Below, in pieces: positions 33,539 to 44,035 of a stretch of DNA of 64,000 nucleotides. A program made the translations under genes and the position numbers. Location: contig JAJTUP010000030.1 in assembly GCA_021399435.1 (NCBI GenBank), positions 310,001-374,000 of the forward strand, given 5' to 3'. The notes beneath the pieces are model-generated. The model had not been told where the DNA came from. It made no database searches and was given only the letters and a program-made list of their open reading frames with translations. The stretch is from Diaporthe sp. PMI_573 (lineage: Eukaryota; Ascomycota; Sordariomycetes; Diaporthales; Diaporthaceae). Every line of letters begins with the position of its first letter. Positions within the stretch are counted from its first letter, which is position 1.

Positions 33539-35047
33539 CTATTCTTGCTGGGGCAGCGCCCACTTCACCATCCACTCGGACTTGAGCACCTCGTGTATTG
33601 TCAGACGCTCCTCCGGTCGGAATCTGAGCATACCACGCACCAGGTCAAGAATAGCCCGTGTCTCTTGTTCATCAAATGTCCCAGCCGCCTCTCGCTTTCT
33701 CCTGTACTTTTGCACAAACTCCTCGAAGGCATTTTCGAGACTGGGCCATGTTTCCCGGACACCAGTTGGCCGACGGGGAATTGCCGTGTTACCATCCTTA
33801 TCTTCTTCGCCCTGCCGTTCCCATTGTTCTCTCCAGCTTTCAGGAAAGTTTGAGGAGCCCAAGACGTCGATTTGCTGAGCCACGATCTCGTCTTGGGTCT
33901 CTGCCTCGCTGAAGATAAACTTCATTCCTAATATCTCCCAAATGGCCGTTCCAAGACTCCATATGTCTGAGGAAAACGACAAAGGTGAGTCCGGTTCGAA
34001 TACAGCCTCGGGCGCCTTCTTGGCCAGAGGAGTGTTGCATTCCCTCCCAAGGCGCCGCTCCGTAGCTGGGCAGAAGGCCTCGCCAAAGTCGCTGAGGATC
34101 AATCCCTGCGTGTCAGCCAGGGTAAAGTCTTGAGCTTTTTGCCCGAGGTAAAGAGGCTCCACCGCGTAGGCTGGGACGATGGCAGTGAGGGGCTTGTCAT
34201 CGACTCGGGAAATGGGTACTGTCTCAGGCTCGCCGTATTGTTCCCTGAACTCCTTGATTGAAAGTTCATCAAATGTTGACGGCAGCTTGACCAACACGTT
34301 GCGAAGATGAATATCTAGATTTCTTTTGGTTAGTTTCACCTCTATTAATCCGCTGTAGGTGGACTAAGACAGACCTCCATGCACAAAACCACGTGAGTGA
34401 ACCGCTGCAACCGCAGTCGCCAGCTTTGCAGACCAAGCGCGGGCAACTTGAATGGGAAATAGGCGACTGAATGATGCTTCTTTGAGATTTCCTTGGGCGG
34501 GAGTCAACGTGTAGCATGGGTGCGTCCCATTCGGTCCGCGAATGTCGAAAGCATCAAGAATGGTTGGCAGCGCGGCGGATGAAGCTGCGTCGGACGGTGC
34601 GCCGGGTTGTTGTGAGCTCGAAGTCGAGCCATGTAACGCTCTGAGCGTTTCTGGCTCTCGTCGAGGGAGCGAAGGACTCGAAATGCCGATCTTGACGGCG
34701 ACATAGCGTTTGTCTACCTCGTCTCGAGCGAGCCATATCGTCGAGTAGCCACCAAACCCCAGTTTCTCAACGATTCGATAGCGATCGTGCAGTAAATCGT
34801 CAATCAAAACGGGATGGTATCCACCGGGCCGGTACAACTCCAGGCGCTCAACCCCATTGATCCAATGATACCCAATTGATGAAGCGGGCGGCACAGTCGA
34901 AAATTGGGCGCCAGAGCAACAGATGCTCGGCAAACGTTGTGGGTTCTTGACTTTGAGGTTTCTTAATCGGCAGTCTTGGGCATTGACAAACGCTTTAGGA
35001 TGGGATCCGGGGAAACGAAGCCCTGAGATGAGTCTTGACCAGAGCAT
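33539..35047 (-). CDS. SRPK-like serine/threonine protein kinase
   Basis: Start ATG 35047; exons 34375-35047 and 33539-34314 (60-bp intron) give 482 residues. Motifs: YRPGGYHPVLIDDLLHDRY before the kinase fold, glycine loop GFGGYSTIW (~93), VAVK, catalytic loop HGDIHLRN (Asp 225, created by splicing), DFGEAF (300-302), KAPEAVF, and SDIWSLGTAIWEI. GGYHPV and the layout place it with fungal SR-protein-kinase-like enzymes. The catalytic loop has His-Gly-Asp-Ile-His-Leu-Arg-Asn where classical kinases have HRDxKxxN, so the usual catalytic-loop Lys is replaced; activity is uncertain. The first ~30 residues are basic and could be a targeting segment. Head-to-head with the NACHT gene about 1 kb away. 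Confidence 0.88.
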
Positions 35048-36095
35048 GGTCGAAGTCAGCCCAGTACGAAAGGAACAAACGCGATTATTGACTTTTGGAA
35101 GACGTGTCAGCCGTACCAACACAACCAAAGCGTGAGCCACTTCCGAGGGGGGTGATTAAGTAAGCGGGATGCCGAGCATGTTTGGGCACCAATGCACTGG
35201 ATGTTCCTGTCAACGGATATTCTTGGTGGACAATCTCTTCCTTCTTAGCATGCCGTCAGCTCGGGGCCGCATTGAGACTCGAAGAAGCGATCACCCCTTT
35301 GGCGCGTATGCACTTCAGCTCGCAGGTTCAGAGCTTGCCATCCAGCCCGGTTGCCATATTGTATTGCACAGTGTCTGATGGAGGGACGATGTAAAGAGCT
35401 CGTGCGAATGGTGTTGGCTGGCCGACGGGACCGAGATTTGAATTTAGCCGTGTTCAGTCCGCAGAGATGCAGCAGTGTGTGTTCCACCGCATGATAGGGG
35501 GGGTGGGGTGTTGGAAGCAATTCCATAAAAGAGAACACTAATTGAGGCTGAGCTTTCCAGCGAAATCTCTGGGAGTTCGCATTCCTCCCCCCCGTAGGGC
35601 CACGTTACCCTGAAAAGGGCATGGCAGAAGACAACAAACAGGTCTTGGTGCCTCGCATTTGGCAACACGCCCACGCCGACACATTCTGGCGCACGCCATT
35701 CTCTGCAGCCTGCTGTCATCGCGGCTGTGCTGAACGGTGTGTCTGCCCAGGCAGATTTATTGCATTTGAAGACGCAGGTTCTGCCAATGGGATGCACACG
35801 TAAATCATCCCCGCCCGAATGTGTACTACAGCATTTGGTACTACCCCAGCGCTCGCGGGTGAGGGTGCTTATCCCCATCCAAAACCCTGTTGGTAGGTGG
35901 CATCCGGACGCCGCGTTAGGCGTTCTAGGCATCCCCGATACCAACCTCGGCATTGGCAGCCGCACATATATCATCGACCCGACCTCTCCATCTTGTCAAG
36001 GTGCATGCGTTTCACCAGTTGGCAGTCTGTTCGGCTAACCACATAAGCATTCTTTCTTATTTTGCATTCCTTTGATCCCTCGCAAGCCCACCACC
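35048..36095. other. Divergent spacer, kinase / NACHT protein
   Basis: No gene recognised. A minus-strand 176-residue frame (35444-35974) has no features. Confidence 0.45.
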
Positions 36096-39000
36096 ATGTC
36101 AGGTCTGGAGCCCCTGGCGGCCCTCGGTCTGGCGGGCAACATATTTCAGTTTGTTGAGGCTGCCGCCAAAATTTGTACCATGGTCGCACAAATCAGGAGA
36201 AAATCCCTTGACGATCTGGTAAAAGAACACTTCCAGCCAGCTGAAATCGCACGCAAGATGGGGTACTGTGTTCAGGCTCTGAAAATCAACAAATACCCCA
36301 CGTGTCAAACCGAGGATGAGACGAGGCTCAACGAGATTGCGGATGATTGTATCAGCATATCGGAGGAGCTAGACTCTGTGCTTGAGCTGATCGAGAACCG
36401 ATATATCTCCGTGAGCCATGAGACCAGGAAACCAGTCAAGATCGCGAAGGAATTTAGGCTAGCTGCGCAGCTCTTGGAGACGAGAAACCGGATGCGCGAC
36501 CTCGCCAAGAAGCTAGATAATCACAAGAAACTCCTGACAGATTCTGTTGTCACTTGCATCCCAGACAGGTTACATAAGATGCACCAGGACTTAGGCGAGA
36601 CCGCCGGCAACGCCCATGGCTTTTATAAAAGCATCCTTGACGCCATTGATTCCAACGACCGGAGACTCGACGAGATGACGCAGGAGCTGAAGGAGTATGT
36701 CAAGGGGCTGGTGGAAAGGCGCTTCTCGGACGACGTGGAGGCGGCCAAGTCGCCAGACACACGCTCACAAGACTCTGTACTTCAACTGAGCGACGATATC
36801 TTTGCCTCCGGAAACTCAACGGAACTTCTCTATACCTTAATCGCTATTGCTCGTGGTATGTCGCCTACAACAATCGAGGATAGGATACTCGGATCCCTGC
36901 GATTCAGAATGATCGAAGATAGGCACATGAGCGTGAAGAAAGCGTATCAGGACACTTTCGAGTGGATCCTTCAAAGCCAGAAGCCGACTCAACCCGACCG
37001 TCCGGAGAATGGACTCCCGAAATGGCTAACGGACGGTACTGGTATCTTTTGGATTCGTGGGAAGGCCGGCTGTGGAAAATCAACCTCGATGAAATTCCTT
37101 CTGGGCAATCACCAGCTACAGCAATTGCTTCAGGAGTGGGCTGGGGAGGATGAGCTTCTGATCACGTCCTACTTCTTCTGGGCCGCTGGTTCGTCACTCC
37201 AGAAGAATCAAGAGGGTTTACTAAGATCCCTGCTCTATTCCATTCTATCCCGTCGAAAAGACCTCATCCCGAACCTTTTCCCGTTCCGCTACACCGCCAG
37301 CATGAACAAGTGAGGCCGATCCGCCGCTAGTTTCAGATGGGTCAGGAAAAGCTGACCAATTGTCGCAGGTCTGAGATATTGTTCTCGTGCTGTCAGCCCG
37401 ACTGCGATGCAGTCTTCGACAGAGCACAAGAGATGAAATTTCATCTAGAAACGAAGTAAACAAATACCTAACTCTCGATAATCCCAAGAGCTGGATCACA
37501 TTTTAGCTAACCTAACTTTTCAGGCACAAGATCGAGTCAGAGAAGGAGCAGATAAAGTTAACAGCCCTTTGCGAGACGGAATTCACACTACCAGAGCTTT
37601 ACGATGTCTTTTTGAGACTAGCACACACCCTTACCAAAGGTCTAAAGATCGTTCTCATCGTTGACGGCCTTGATGAATATAAAGGTGACCAGGCAGACCT
37701 GGTGGACTTTTTCAAGGACCTGACGTCAGGATCCACCGTCAAGGCAATCGTATCCTCACGCCCGGAGCCTTTGTTTATGAATGCTCTACAGGCCTGCCAA
37801 TCACTCCGGATGGACTTACTGATGAAGGACGATATGGAATTGTATGTCACCTCTAAACTTGAACTCCACCGGCACATGCGGCGCTTTCTTTCCACGAATG
37901 CTGGATGTCTGCAAGATATCTCCACTACTGTGGCCAAACAATCAAGCGGTGTGTTCCTATGGACAGCATTGGTAGTTAGGCTTCTGGAAGAAATGCTGGA
38001 CACCGGTTGCTTCCTGCGTGAGCTCTCCGAGGCCATTTATGCGTACCCTGTCGAAATTTCGGCATTGTTTCGCCATATGCTATTGCGTGCCAAAGAGGGA
38101 CACAAAACCGAACGTTTTCGAATCTTCACGCTTGCCCGTATGGCGGAAGAGACTGAAGGGCGCTTCCCAAGTCTCCTTCGGTTTTGGTTTTTCCTCTCAG
38201 AGTCCCCAGGTACCTCTGTTGGGGCACAATCTAGGTTTCTTGACAGGGGAGCTACTTTCCAAGATCAGCTCGATATCGCGGCCGACCGGATCCGGAGCAG
38301 ATGCTGCGGGCTACTCGAGTGCGTTACACATGCGATGAGCAAAGAGTACTACGAGGACTTCGAGGGCATTGTCAAACCCTTTCACCGAACTCTTTTCGAC
38401 TTCTTGCGGGAGCCGGAGGTCATAAAGATGATGGCGGAGCAGTCAGGAAACTTCCAACCCAATTCAAGGCTACTAGAGTCGATTCTGTTGTGGCTGAAGA
38501 AGACATGGGTGTGGCAAAGTGGGCACTCGGAAGACCTCAAGAAAATGTTGGAGTCCGCTATGGTCTATTTACGACGTTCCGAGGACCAAAGTCCATCGCC
38601 GGCGGACTACCTACAGTCGCTCGACGCGGCTACGGTGGAAGTCTGGGCGGCCTTGAAGCAAAACGCCGAGAGCTCGAGGGCCTTTCCGGACTACCAAATG
38701 CCCTGGTTCCAACTCCTCGACAAGGTTGATGTGCGCAGTGTGCATGATCTAAGACCGCATCATTGCAAAGTCTGTCTTGCGCTCTCTTATCGACTGTCTC
38801 GTATTGTCAAAGACACAACGAACGTAACTCTCGTTGAATGGGATGTCGGTTGGGGGCATGCATCCACGCTCATGATCTGCTGGGCTGTGTATACAAACGT
38901 GGAGTGTCCAATGGACCCCGAAATCACATTCATGATCCTCCATCTGGCGAGGAAGTGCAAGCTCAAAGGACCAAATCTCTGGGAGCGACCTTTATGGGAG

Positions 39001-39993
39001 ATTGTGCTACTCATGCGGCCTCTGGGACCAGCTCTGACCACATTGCCACGGTACTGCCAAGAGATAATCGCAGACTGTTCCTCTAGTTTTCGTGCATTCA
39101 ACAAGTGGGCCCACATTGTGCAGGCAATGATGAAGGCAGGGGAAACACTCCAGCATTCTTGTCCGTTGTTAGGTCATGGTCAGAAGAGCGGACGCGGGGA
39201 GAAAATCTCAGCGCGAGAGATCATCGAAAGCGGAATCACCAATTATCTTTCGAACAGAGCAGGGCGATCTTCTACATTCGAAGCCAATGGTCTTATGCCA
39301 TGCGCCACTAAGTCTTCTGATGAATCCTCAGACACTTGTGTGGATGTCGATCAACTTCACAGACTCCTAGAGAGCACCTCGATCGATGGAGATGACTGTA
39401 TGAAAGGATCTGAAAGCTGCTCGAATATTTCCCAAGAAAAGCTTCAGCAGCATGAGAGAAAGGGTAAGGAACACGACAACACACAACCAGTGGATGCAAC
39501 CGGCTGTGAAAAGCCACTGTTGCCAAAGCATCAATTAAGTCCACAGTCCGAGTCGACAGAAACCGTGCCAACTGATGAAGGGCCGAATTTTGTACAAATA
39601 ATAACACGTGAGGTTTTTGAGGCCGTTGAGAATCTGGGATCCAATACCAGAACTGAGACGCTGGTAACCTCGATCACAGAGAGACAGCGCGTCGTCGTTG
39701 ACCTCTGCAGCCGCCAGCGAAGGCAAGAGGCGGATTCTTCTTGGCCGGTAGTCGGCTTACCCTGGGTAGATTATGGTAAACAGCGGTTGGCAATCCCGGC
39801 TGCAGTTTGGACGGAGCCCACCAAAAAGAGACCTAAATTTAGACCACAAAAGCGAGCGGCCGTCATTCACCACGCTTCACGTTTGGAAGGGGAGGTAATC
39901 AGTCAATCTAGGCTCCTTCACTGGACGGTGGCCAAGGGTCCAGGATTAACGGCGGATGAGCAGCAGCGGTTGAACGATGTATTCGATAGATAG
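36096..39993 (+). CDS. NACHT-domain STAND protein (fungal NLR-like)
   Basis: Three exons (36096-37309, 37369-37455, 37524-39993) give 1256 residues. The N-terminus MSGLEPLAALGLAGNIFQFV starts the fungal STAND N-terminal helical domain, followed by a coiled-coil-rich stretch to ~260. The NACHT core has Walker A GKAGCGKST (322-330) in GIFWIRGKAGCGKST, FFWAAGSSLQKNQEGLLRSLLYSIL, Walker B IVLIVDGLDEY (~476-486), and the sensor VKAIVSSRPEP, then the winged-helix-like region with VEISALFRHML. The remaining ~550 residues show no WD, ankyrin or TPR repeat. NACHT proteins act as cytosolic signal-responsive ATPases, in fungi including heterokaryon incompatibility. The ligand and effector output here are unknown; the N-terminal domain is not obviously a HET or HeLo pore former. 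Confidence 0.9.
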
Positions 39994-40270
39994 GTAGGCT
40001 GTTAAAGTTGAGTAATTGGAGAGTCATCGCTGCCGGCATGCATGCAGCGCGTGCTTGACGGCTGTCAGTGCGAGAAATGTAGTTGATTAAGTGTGAAGGG
40101 GATTCATTCTTCAATGTTTACACAAGTGTGACAAGGAAGAAGAACCTGACAACAAATAACAGTCTGGTCAGGCGTTCTCCTTCACTCAATTATCTTGTGG
40201 AAGCTCAAATGCTCCATATAGGCGAGTAGCTTCCGTGCCCAGTGATACTATCCTCGCAATCCACAGCCCC

Positions 40271-40965
40271 TCAAACCCTTACAAACTCCCACAGCGTAGT
40301 TCCATGATGTCGTCTGACTAAGGTGCTCCCATCCCTATCAACGCACAAGACCATCAGGGTATGAGCCCACAACGGTGACAAAAGCTCGTATCCTCCCTCT
40401 GGATGTTGCCTCGGCGTCCAAAGCTCCCACTCCTTCAGGTGAGGCGCCGAGGTACGCATGCCGCAATCGCCGTCATGGCCAAGGTACTTTCCGGTCAGGG
40501 TATTCTGGAACCCGAAGTAGCCATTCTGCCTGACGCAGAGCCAGTGGGTACCAGAGTGGCCGGTAGGTCCGAGTTTCTGGAGCTTGGGTTGATCACCGAT
40601 AAGCGCGATGGCTTTTCCGCTCTGCTTTTCGATGATCTGGAAAGTATTCTCGGGCCAGGGGATAGCTCCGCGGCTGCTCCAGAGGCAGTCCGAGCCTTCC
40701 GCGGTGGTCGGGGGGGTGTTCATCGGGTAGGTGGTGCTCGACGCATCTGTGGCCGTGTCGAATCGGAAATCTTCTTGCTTCTGATCTTCAGGCATCGCAA
40801 TCTATAGATTATTGGAGGTTTTTGTCAGTAATCCATTGTCCAGATGCAGAAATAAGCGTGCTAACGCTCTGAAGACTGGACTGGACACTGTACCAAGTAT
40901 GTTCCAGTGAATGTTGCAATGAATATGACAATAAGAAACGCTCTAAATGAAGACAGCGAGAGCAT
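40271..40965 (-). CDS. Membrane-anchored beta-trefoil (fascin/lectin-like) protein
   Basis: A first exon 40894-40965 codes MLSLSSFRAFLIVIFIATF, a hydrophobic anchor or signal, and joins in phase 0 across a 92-bp intron (40802-40893) to 40271-40801, for 200 residues. If the intron is not used, translation could start at ATG 40795 and give a cytosolic 174-residue form. The second half has the trefoil signature TFQIIEKQSGKAIAL, HWLCVRQNGYFGFQNTL, GKYLGHDGDCGM, WELWTPRQHPEGGYELLSP and TTLWEFVRV, which matches a fungal fascin-like/beta-trefoil family whose members bind carbohydrate or protein. The linker is Ser/Thr/Pro-rich. Confidence 0.72.
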
Positions 40966-41967
40966 TATGGACTGTCAAGTCCAGTCTGCAAAGGCAATGA
41001 AATAATTCGGGAATATATATGGGAAGACGAACTTTTGGCGCCATTCTCCCCCTGTTTGCCTCCCATGGTGGGCCTCCCGCAGAGAAAGGAAGACGGCGAC
41101 TTCGTGTTTGAGCTAATGCAGCTGCAGTGGAATCCTAGTGGGTCTAGGTAAAACATTGAGCTGCTAAGACTGATAAGGGCATTATCGGCCCCTTCCTAAT
41201 TGAGCTATGTGAGGGTAGGGGTGAGGTAAGGTCTGCGTTATCAACGAGAGCTTGAATTCTTCCAGCCATATTCCTACTTTCCTCCCTTCGCAAATCTAGC
41301 CTACTCTGCCGCGTCTTCTATCTAAGACAACCTTGGGAGCGGGCCGTATCCTCAGCAACGTCGACCGTATGTCTTGCCGACTGAACCCTTGTCAGATAGA
41401 CACAATGCAGAGAATATTTTGCCTGGGTTTCTAGCTGATGCCGGTCTGGCCTGGTGCGCGTCTTCTAGACAACTTTGAGGGCAGTGACCCCCGCCCCGGT
41501 ACGAGTGCACAAATCGAAAGGCGCCTCGTGAATATCATCAGGACCGTCGCCGGCAACTCGTGTAGATAGGGAATATGCTACAATCTGGAAATGGTGCTGC
41601 CTCGAAAGTCTCCCCGCAGCTATGGCTACTAAGCTTGGATGCCGCACCGTGGGATGAATCCCGAGATTGCAAGCCAGGATTACTTGGAACTTACTCCTTT
41701 CGTCCGAGATACTGTCTCTTTTTACTTGCTCAGAGCCAGCAGCTAGTTATGGAATATGGAATGTCGTGTGGGGAAGAGCTGACCTTTGAAGGGATATGAA
41801 AGGACATATAGAACACAAGTAAGCCATTCCGACAGTGCTGGAAATTGTTGAATATTCAATAGCTACACTAGCTACATCGACCGGACTTCTCCCGCCTTAT
41901 TTTCAGGATGATTGAACAGAGACATGAGCATCTGTCATCTGAGGACATGCCAAGAGAAGTACTAAGG
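40966..41967. other. Intergenic, nothing recognised
   Basis: One kilobase between two minus-strand genes; the short frames present lack features. Confidence 0.5.
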
Positions 41968-43143
41968 TCAAGGGTAGCTGGGGATATCGACAACCCCGTC
42001 AGCAATGTAATTATAACACGACCCAGAGCAACCTATATTCCCACCATTTGTGATCAATAATTTCTTCTTTCCGCCAGAGGCACTTCCCTGGGGTGTCTGG
42101 ATGATGCGTAGTTCTCTTGAGTAGGCCGACCACTGTCCGACATCGATCGGCTTCCAACTATTGGGATCAAGAGCGTCGGTGTTGACAAAGATTTCCTCGC
42201 GGGAGTTTCCGTTGGCGATAAAGATTCCCTCGCTCTCATTTTCAGGTTCCGGTGTCCAGATGACATAGGGACTGCCCTGAGGGTTCAATCCACTATTTCC
42301 TGGGATAAGGGGATAGTCGGGAGCGACGGAAAACTGGAGGGGGTCCTGGGAGACCTTGTGGTGGACAGGGCAGCCGCCATTGAGACCACAAATTTCAAAG
42401 GTCATGACGTATTTCTTGGAAATGGGGCTGTATGCGACTGTTGCCATACCAGGGCGCTGTTGGAAGTCGGATTTGGCGACATCATCGACTTCTGTACTCC
42501 AGTCGCGAAGATTTCTGGTTGTTTTATGGGAGAGCTTCTGGTTATACTTGGAGTCTGCTTGGGTAGAGTAATAGCAGATGAGCTGACCCTCGTGCATCAT
42601 CAGGAACGGTTCCCAGACGGCCTTGTCGCCTGTGGTCGTAGTTTCGGGCCCTGGACCGTAGACTATGTGGCTGACGAACTCCCAGTCTTTACCGTCATTG
42701 GTGCTGGCGTAAAGATCTATGTATGCTTGGGAGAGATTTCGAGGAGTTGAGACGCCGGCAAGTAATATAGTTCCCGCGGGGTAGCCCCCGAAATCTTGAG
42801 GAAGAGAATACAGGAAAGGCTGGTACCAGTTACCCCAGCCATTGACCTGATCATCCACCCTTGAGAAGGGCTGGTACGAGGCACCACCATCAGTCGACTT
42901 GTAGATGGGGAAGTACGTGAAGGTCACGTCGGGATCATAGTCTTCCCACGACAGGAGGAGTGACAAGTCTGGCAGCTGAAGTGTCCGACCATACAGAGTG
43001 CGCCAGCTGGTGGCTTCCTGCTTGGGCATGAAGACAGCATTGTCGTTGAAGTTTGTCCACGGCTCCGCAGCTCTGGACGACAATGAAGCCGCCAGAGCTG
43101 TTGCCACAAAAGTAGCGGTAGCAAAGACGTAGCCGATAAACAT
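41968..43143 (-). CDS. Secreted GH93 exo-alpha-1,5-L-arabinanase
   Basis: Single exon, start ATG 43143 (the frame extends to a TTG at 43152, not used), 391 residues with signal peptide MFIGYVFATATFVATALA. Family blocks: YGRTLQLPDLSLLLSWEDY, FPIYKSTDGGASYQPFS, QVNGWGNWYQPFLYSLPQ, FGGYPAGTILLAG, IDLYASTNDGKDWEFVSHI, VWEPFLMMHEGQLICYYS and RPGMATVAYSP. The Asp-box-like STDGG and STNDG turns are those of a six-bladed propeller. GH93 enzymes release arabinobiose from the non-reducing end of linear alpha-1,5-L-arabinan outside the cell. Head-to-head with a Zn2Cys6 regulator. Confidence 0.92.
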   Translation of the reverse strand: MFIGYVFATATFVATALAASLSSRAAEPWTNFNDNAVFMPKQEATSWRTLYGRTLQLPDLSLLLSWEDYDPDVTFTYFPIYKSTDGGASYQPFSRVDDQVNGWGNWYQPFLYSLPQDFGGYPAGTILLAGVSTPRNLSQAYIDLYASTNDGKDWEFVSHIVYGPGPETTTTGDKAVWEPFLMMHEGQLICYYSTQADSKYNQKLSHKTTRNLRDWSTEVDDVAKSDFQQRPGMATVAYSPISKKYVMTFEICGLNGGCPVHHKVSQDPLQFSVAPDYPLIPGNSGLNPQGSPYVIWTPEPENESEGIFIANGNSREEIFVNTDALDPNSWKPIDVGQWSAYSRELRIIQTPQGSASGGKKKLLITNGGNIGCSGSCYNYIADGVVDIPSYP

Positions 43144-43255
43144 GGTGATCAACGAGGAAACTGGAGAGAAGTAGGTCGCAGAGGAACTTCCATGAAACGG
43201 CGATAGACTCGGGAGAGGTGGAATAGAAGTGTGACTGAAGGGCGAAGGGTCGGTA

Positions 43256-43265
43256 TATTTTTATA
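43256..43265 (-). promoter_or_regulatory. TATA box of the GH93 gene
   Basis: Minus strand TATAAAAATA about 112 bases before the ATG; a close match to consensus. Confidence 0.55.
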
Positions 43266-43281
43266 CCTTCTCTCTAGCACC

Positions 43282-43312
43282 GTAACATTGAGGTAGTTAC
43301 CCGCAATGTTAC
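43282..43312. promoter_or_regulatory. Inverted repeat upstream of GH93 TATA box
   Basis: Nine-base arms GTAACATTG (43282-43290) and CAATGTTAC (43304-43312) with 13 bases between them, directly upstream of the TATA box. Candidate operator; could be chance. Confidence 0.35.
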
Positions 43313-43526
43313 CAAGGAACTCATATAATCAGACCCTGAATGCGAAAGGATTCGGGTAATGGTAGCAATTGAGGATACCATAGTTCAAAGTCGTCAAAAA
43401 GTTCAGACCGATTCGAACCGGCAAGTTTCCAACTCCACCACTCTAAGAAGAAGCGCTCGTATCATGTTATGATGCTCGCGATAGCACATGACGAGCATAA
43501 GAATTCAACCATCAAGACCAGGATCC

Positions 43527-43550
43527 ACCCATTCCAAATTTGGAATGGGT
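43527..43550. promoter_or_regulatory. 24-bp perfect palindrome in divergent promoter
   Basis: A perfect dyad, half-site ACCCATTCCAAA, centred at 43538/43539, in the 892-bp gap between the GH93 gene and the divergent Zn2Cys6 gene. Such dyads are typical targets of dimeric regulators; the binding protein is not known. Confidence 0.45.
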
Positions 43551-44035
43551 TAGAACAGTCTTGGCGAAGGTGCGGCTTTGAAGCCAATGATAAGGCCGAT
43601 ATTCCGATCCTTGTATTTGCGGGGTAAGTAGACAATGGCTGTTTACGCGTTTTGAGAGTCAAGCAAACGCGATATTATTCCCGTAAAAGTTATCATACCC
43701 GTAAAAGGAACGTCACTCGAGTTATCCATTCATTACCCTGTCTTTGCCGAACACAACACACCCAAGGCGATTCTGGGGCCCGGTGAGGAGATGCGGCGTT
43801 CAAGCCAATCAGGAGAGAATATTCCCGACTTAGAGCACATGCTCACTCGGGTATAGACCACAATAGTACGATCCCCAAACGCTTTACCAAGCACGCTTAG
43901 GTACCTAGGCTACCCAACGACCCGTCATTGCTTCCGCGAACGCAGCAGCGGGGGTGAGTACTCGTCTGAGTTCCCGAGTTCCGAGGAGAGAGAAGCATTG
44001 CTCGTCCACCTCTCTCCCCATGCCCACCCAATACC

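Noticed and set aside
35444..35974. 176-residue minus-strand frame upstream of the NACHT gene
   Set aside because: No motif, no plausible splice partners, composition like intergenic DNA.
43395..43440. tRNA-like T-arm (GGTTCGAATC on the minus strand)
   Set aside because: No matching acceptor stem, D-arm or anticodon arm at the right distance.
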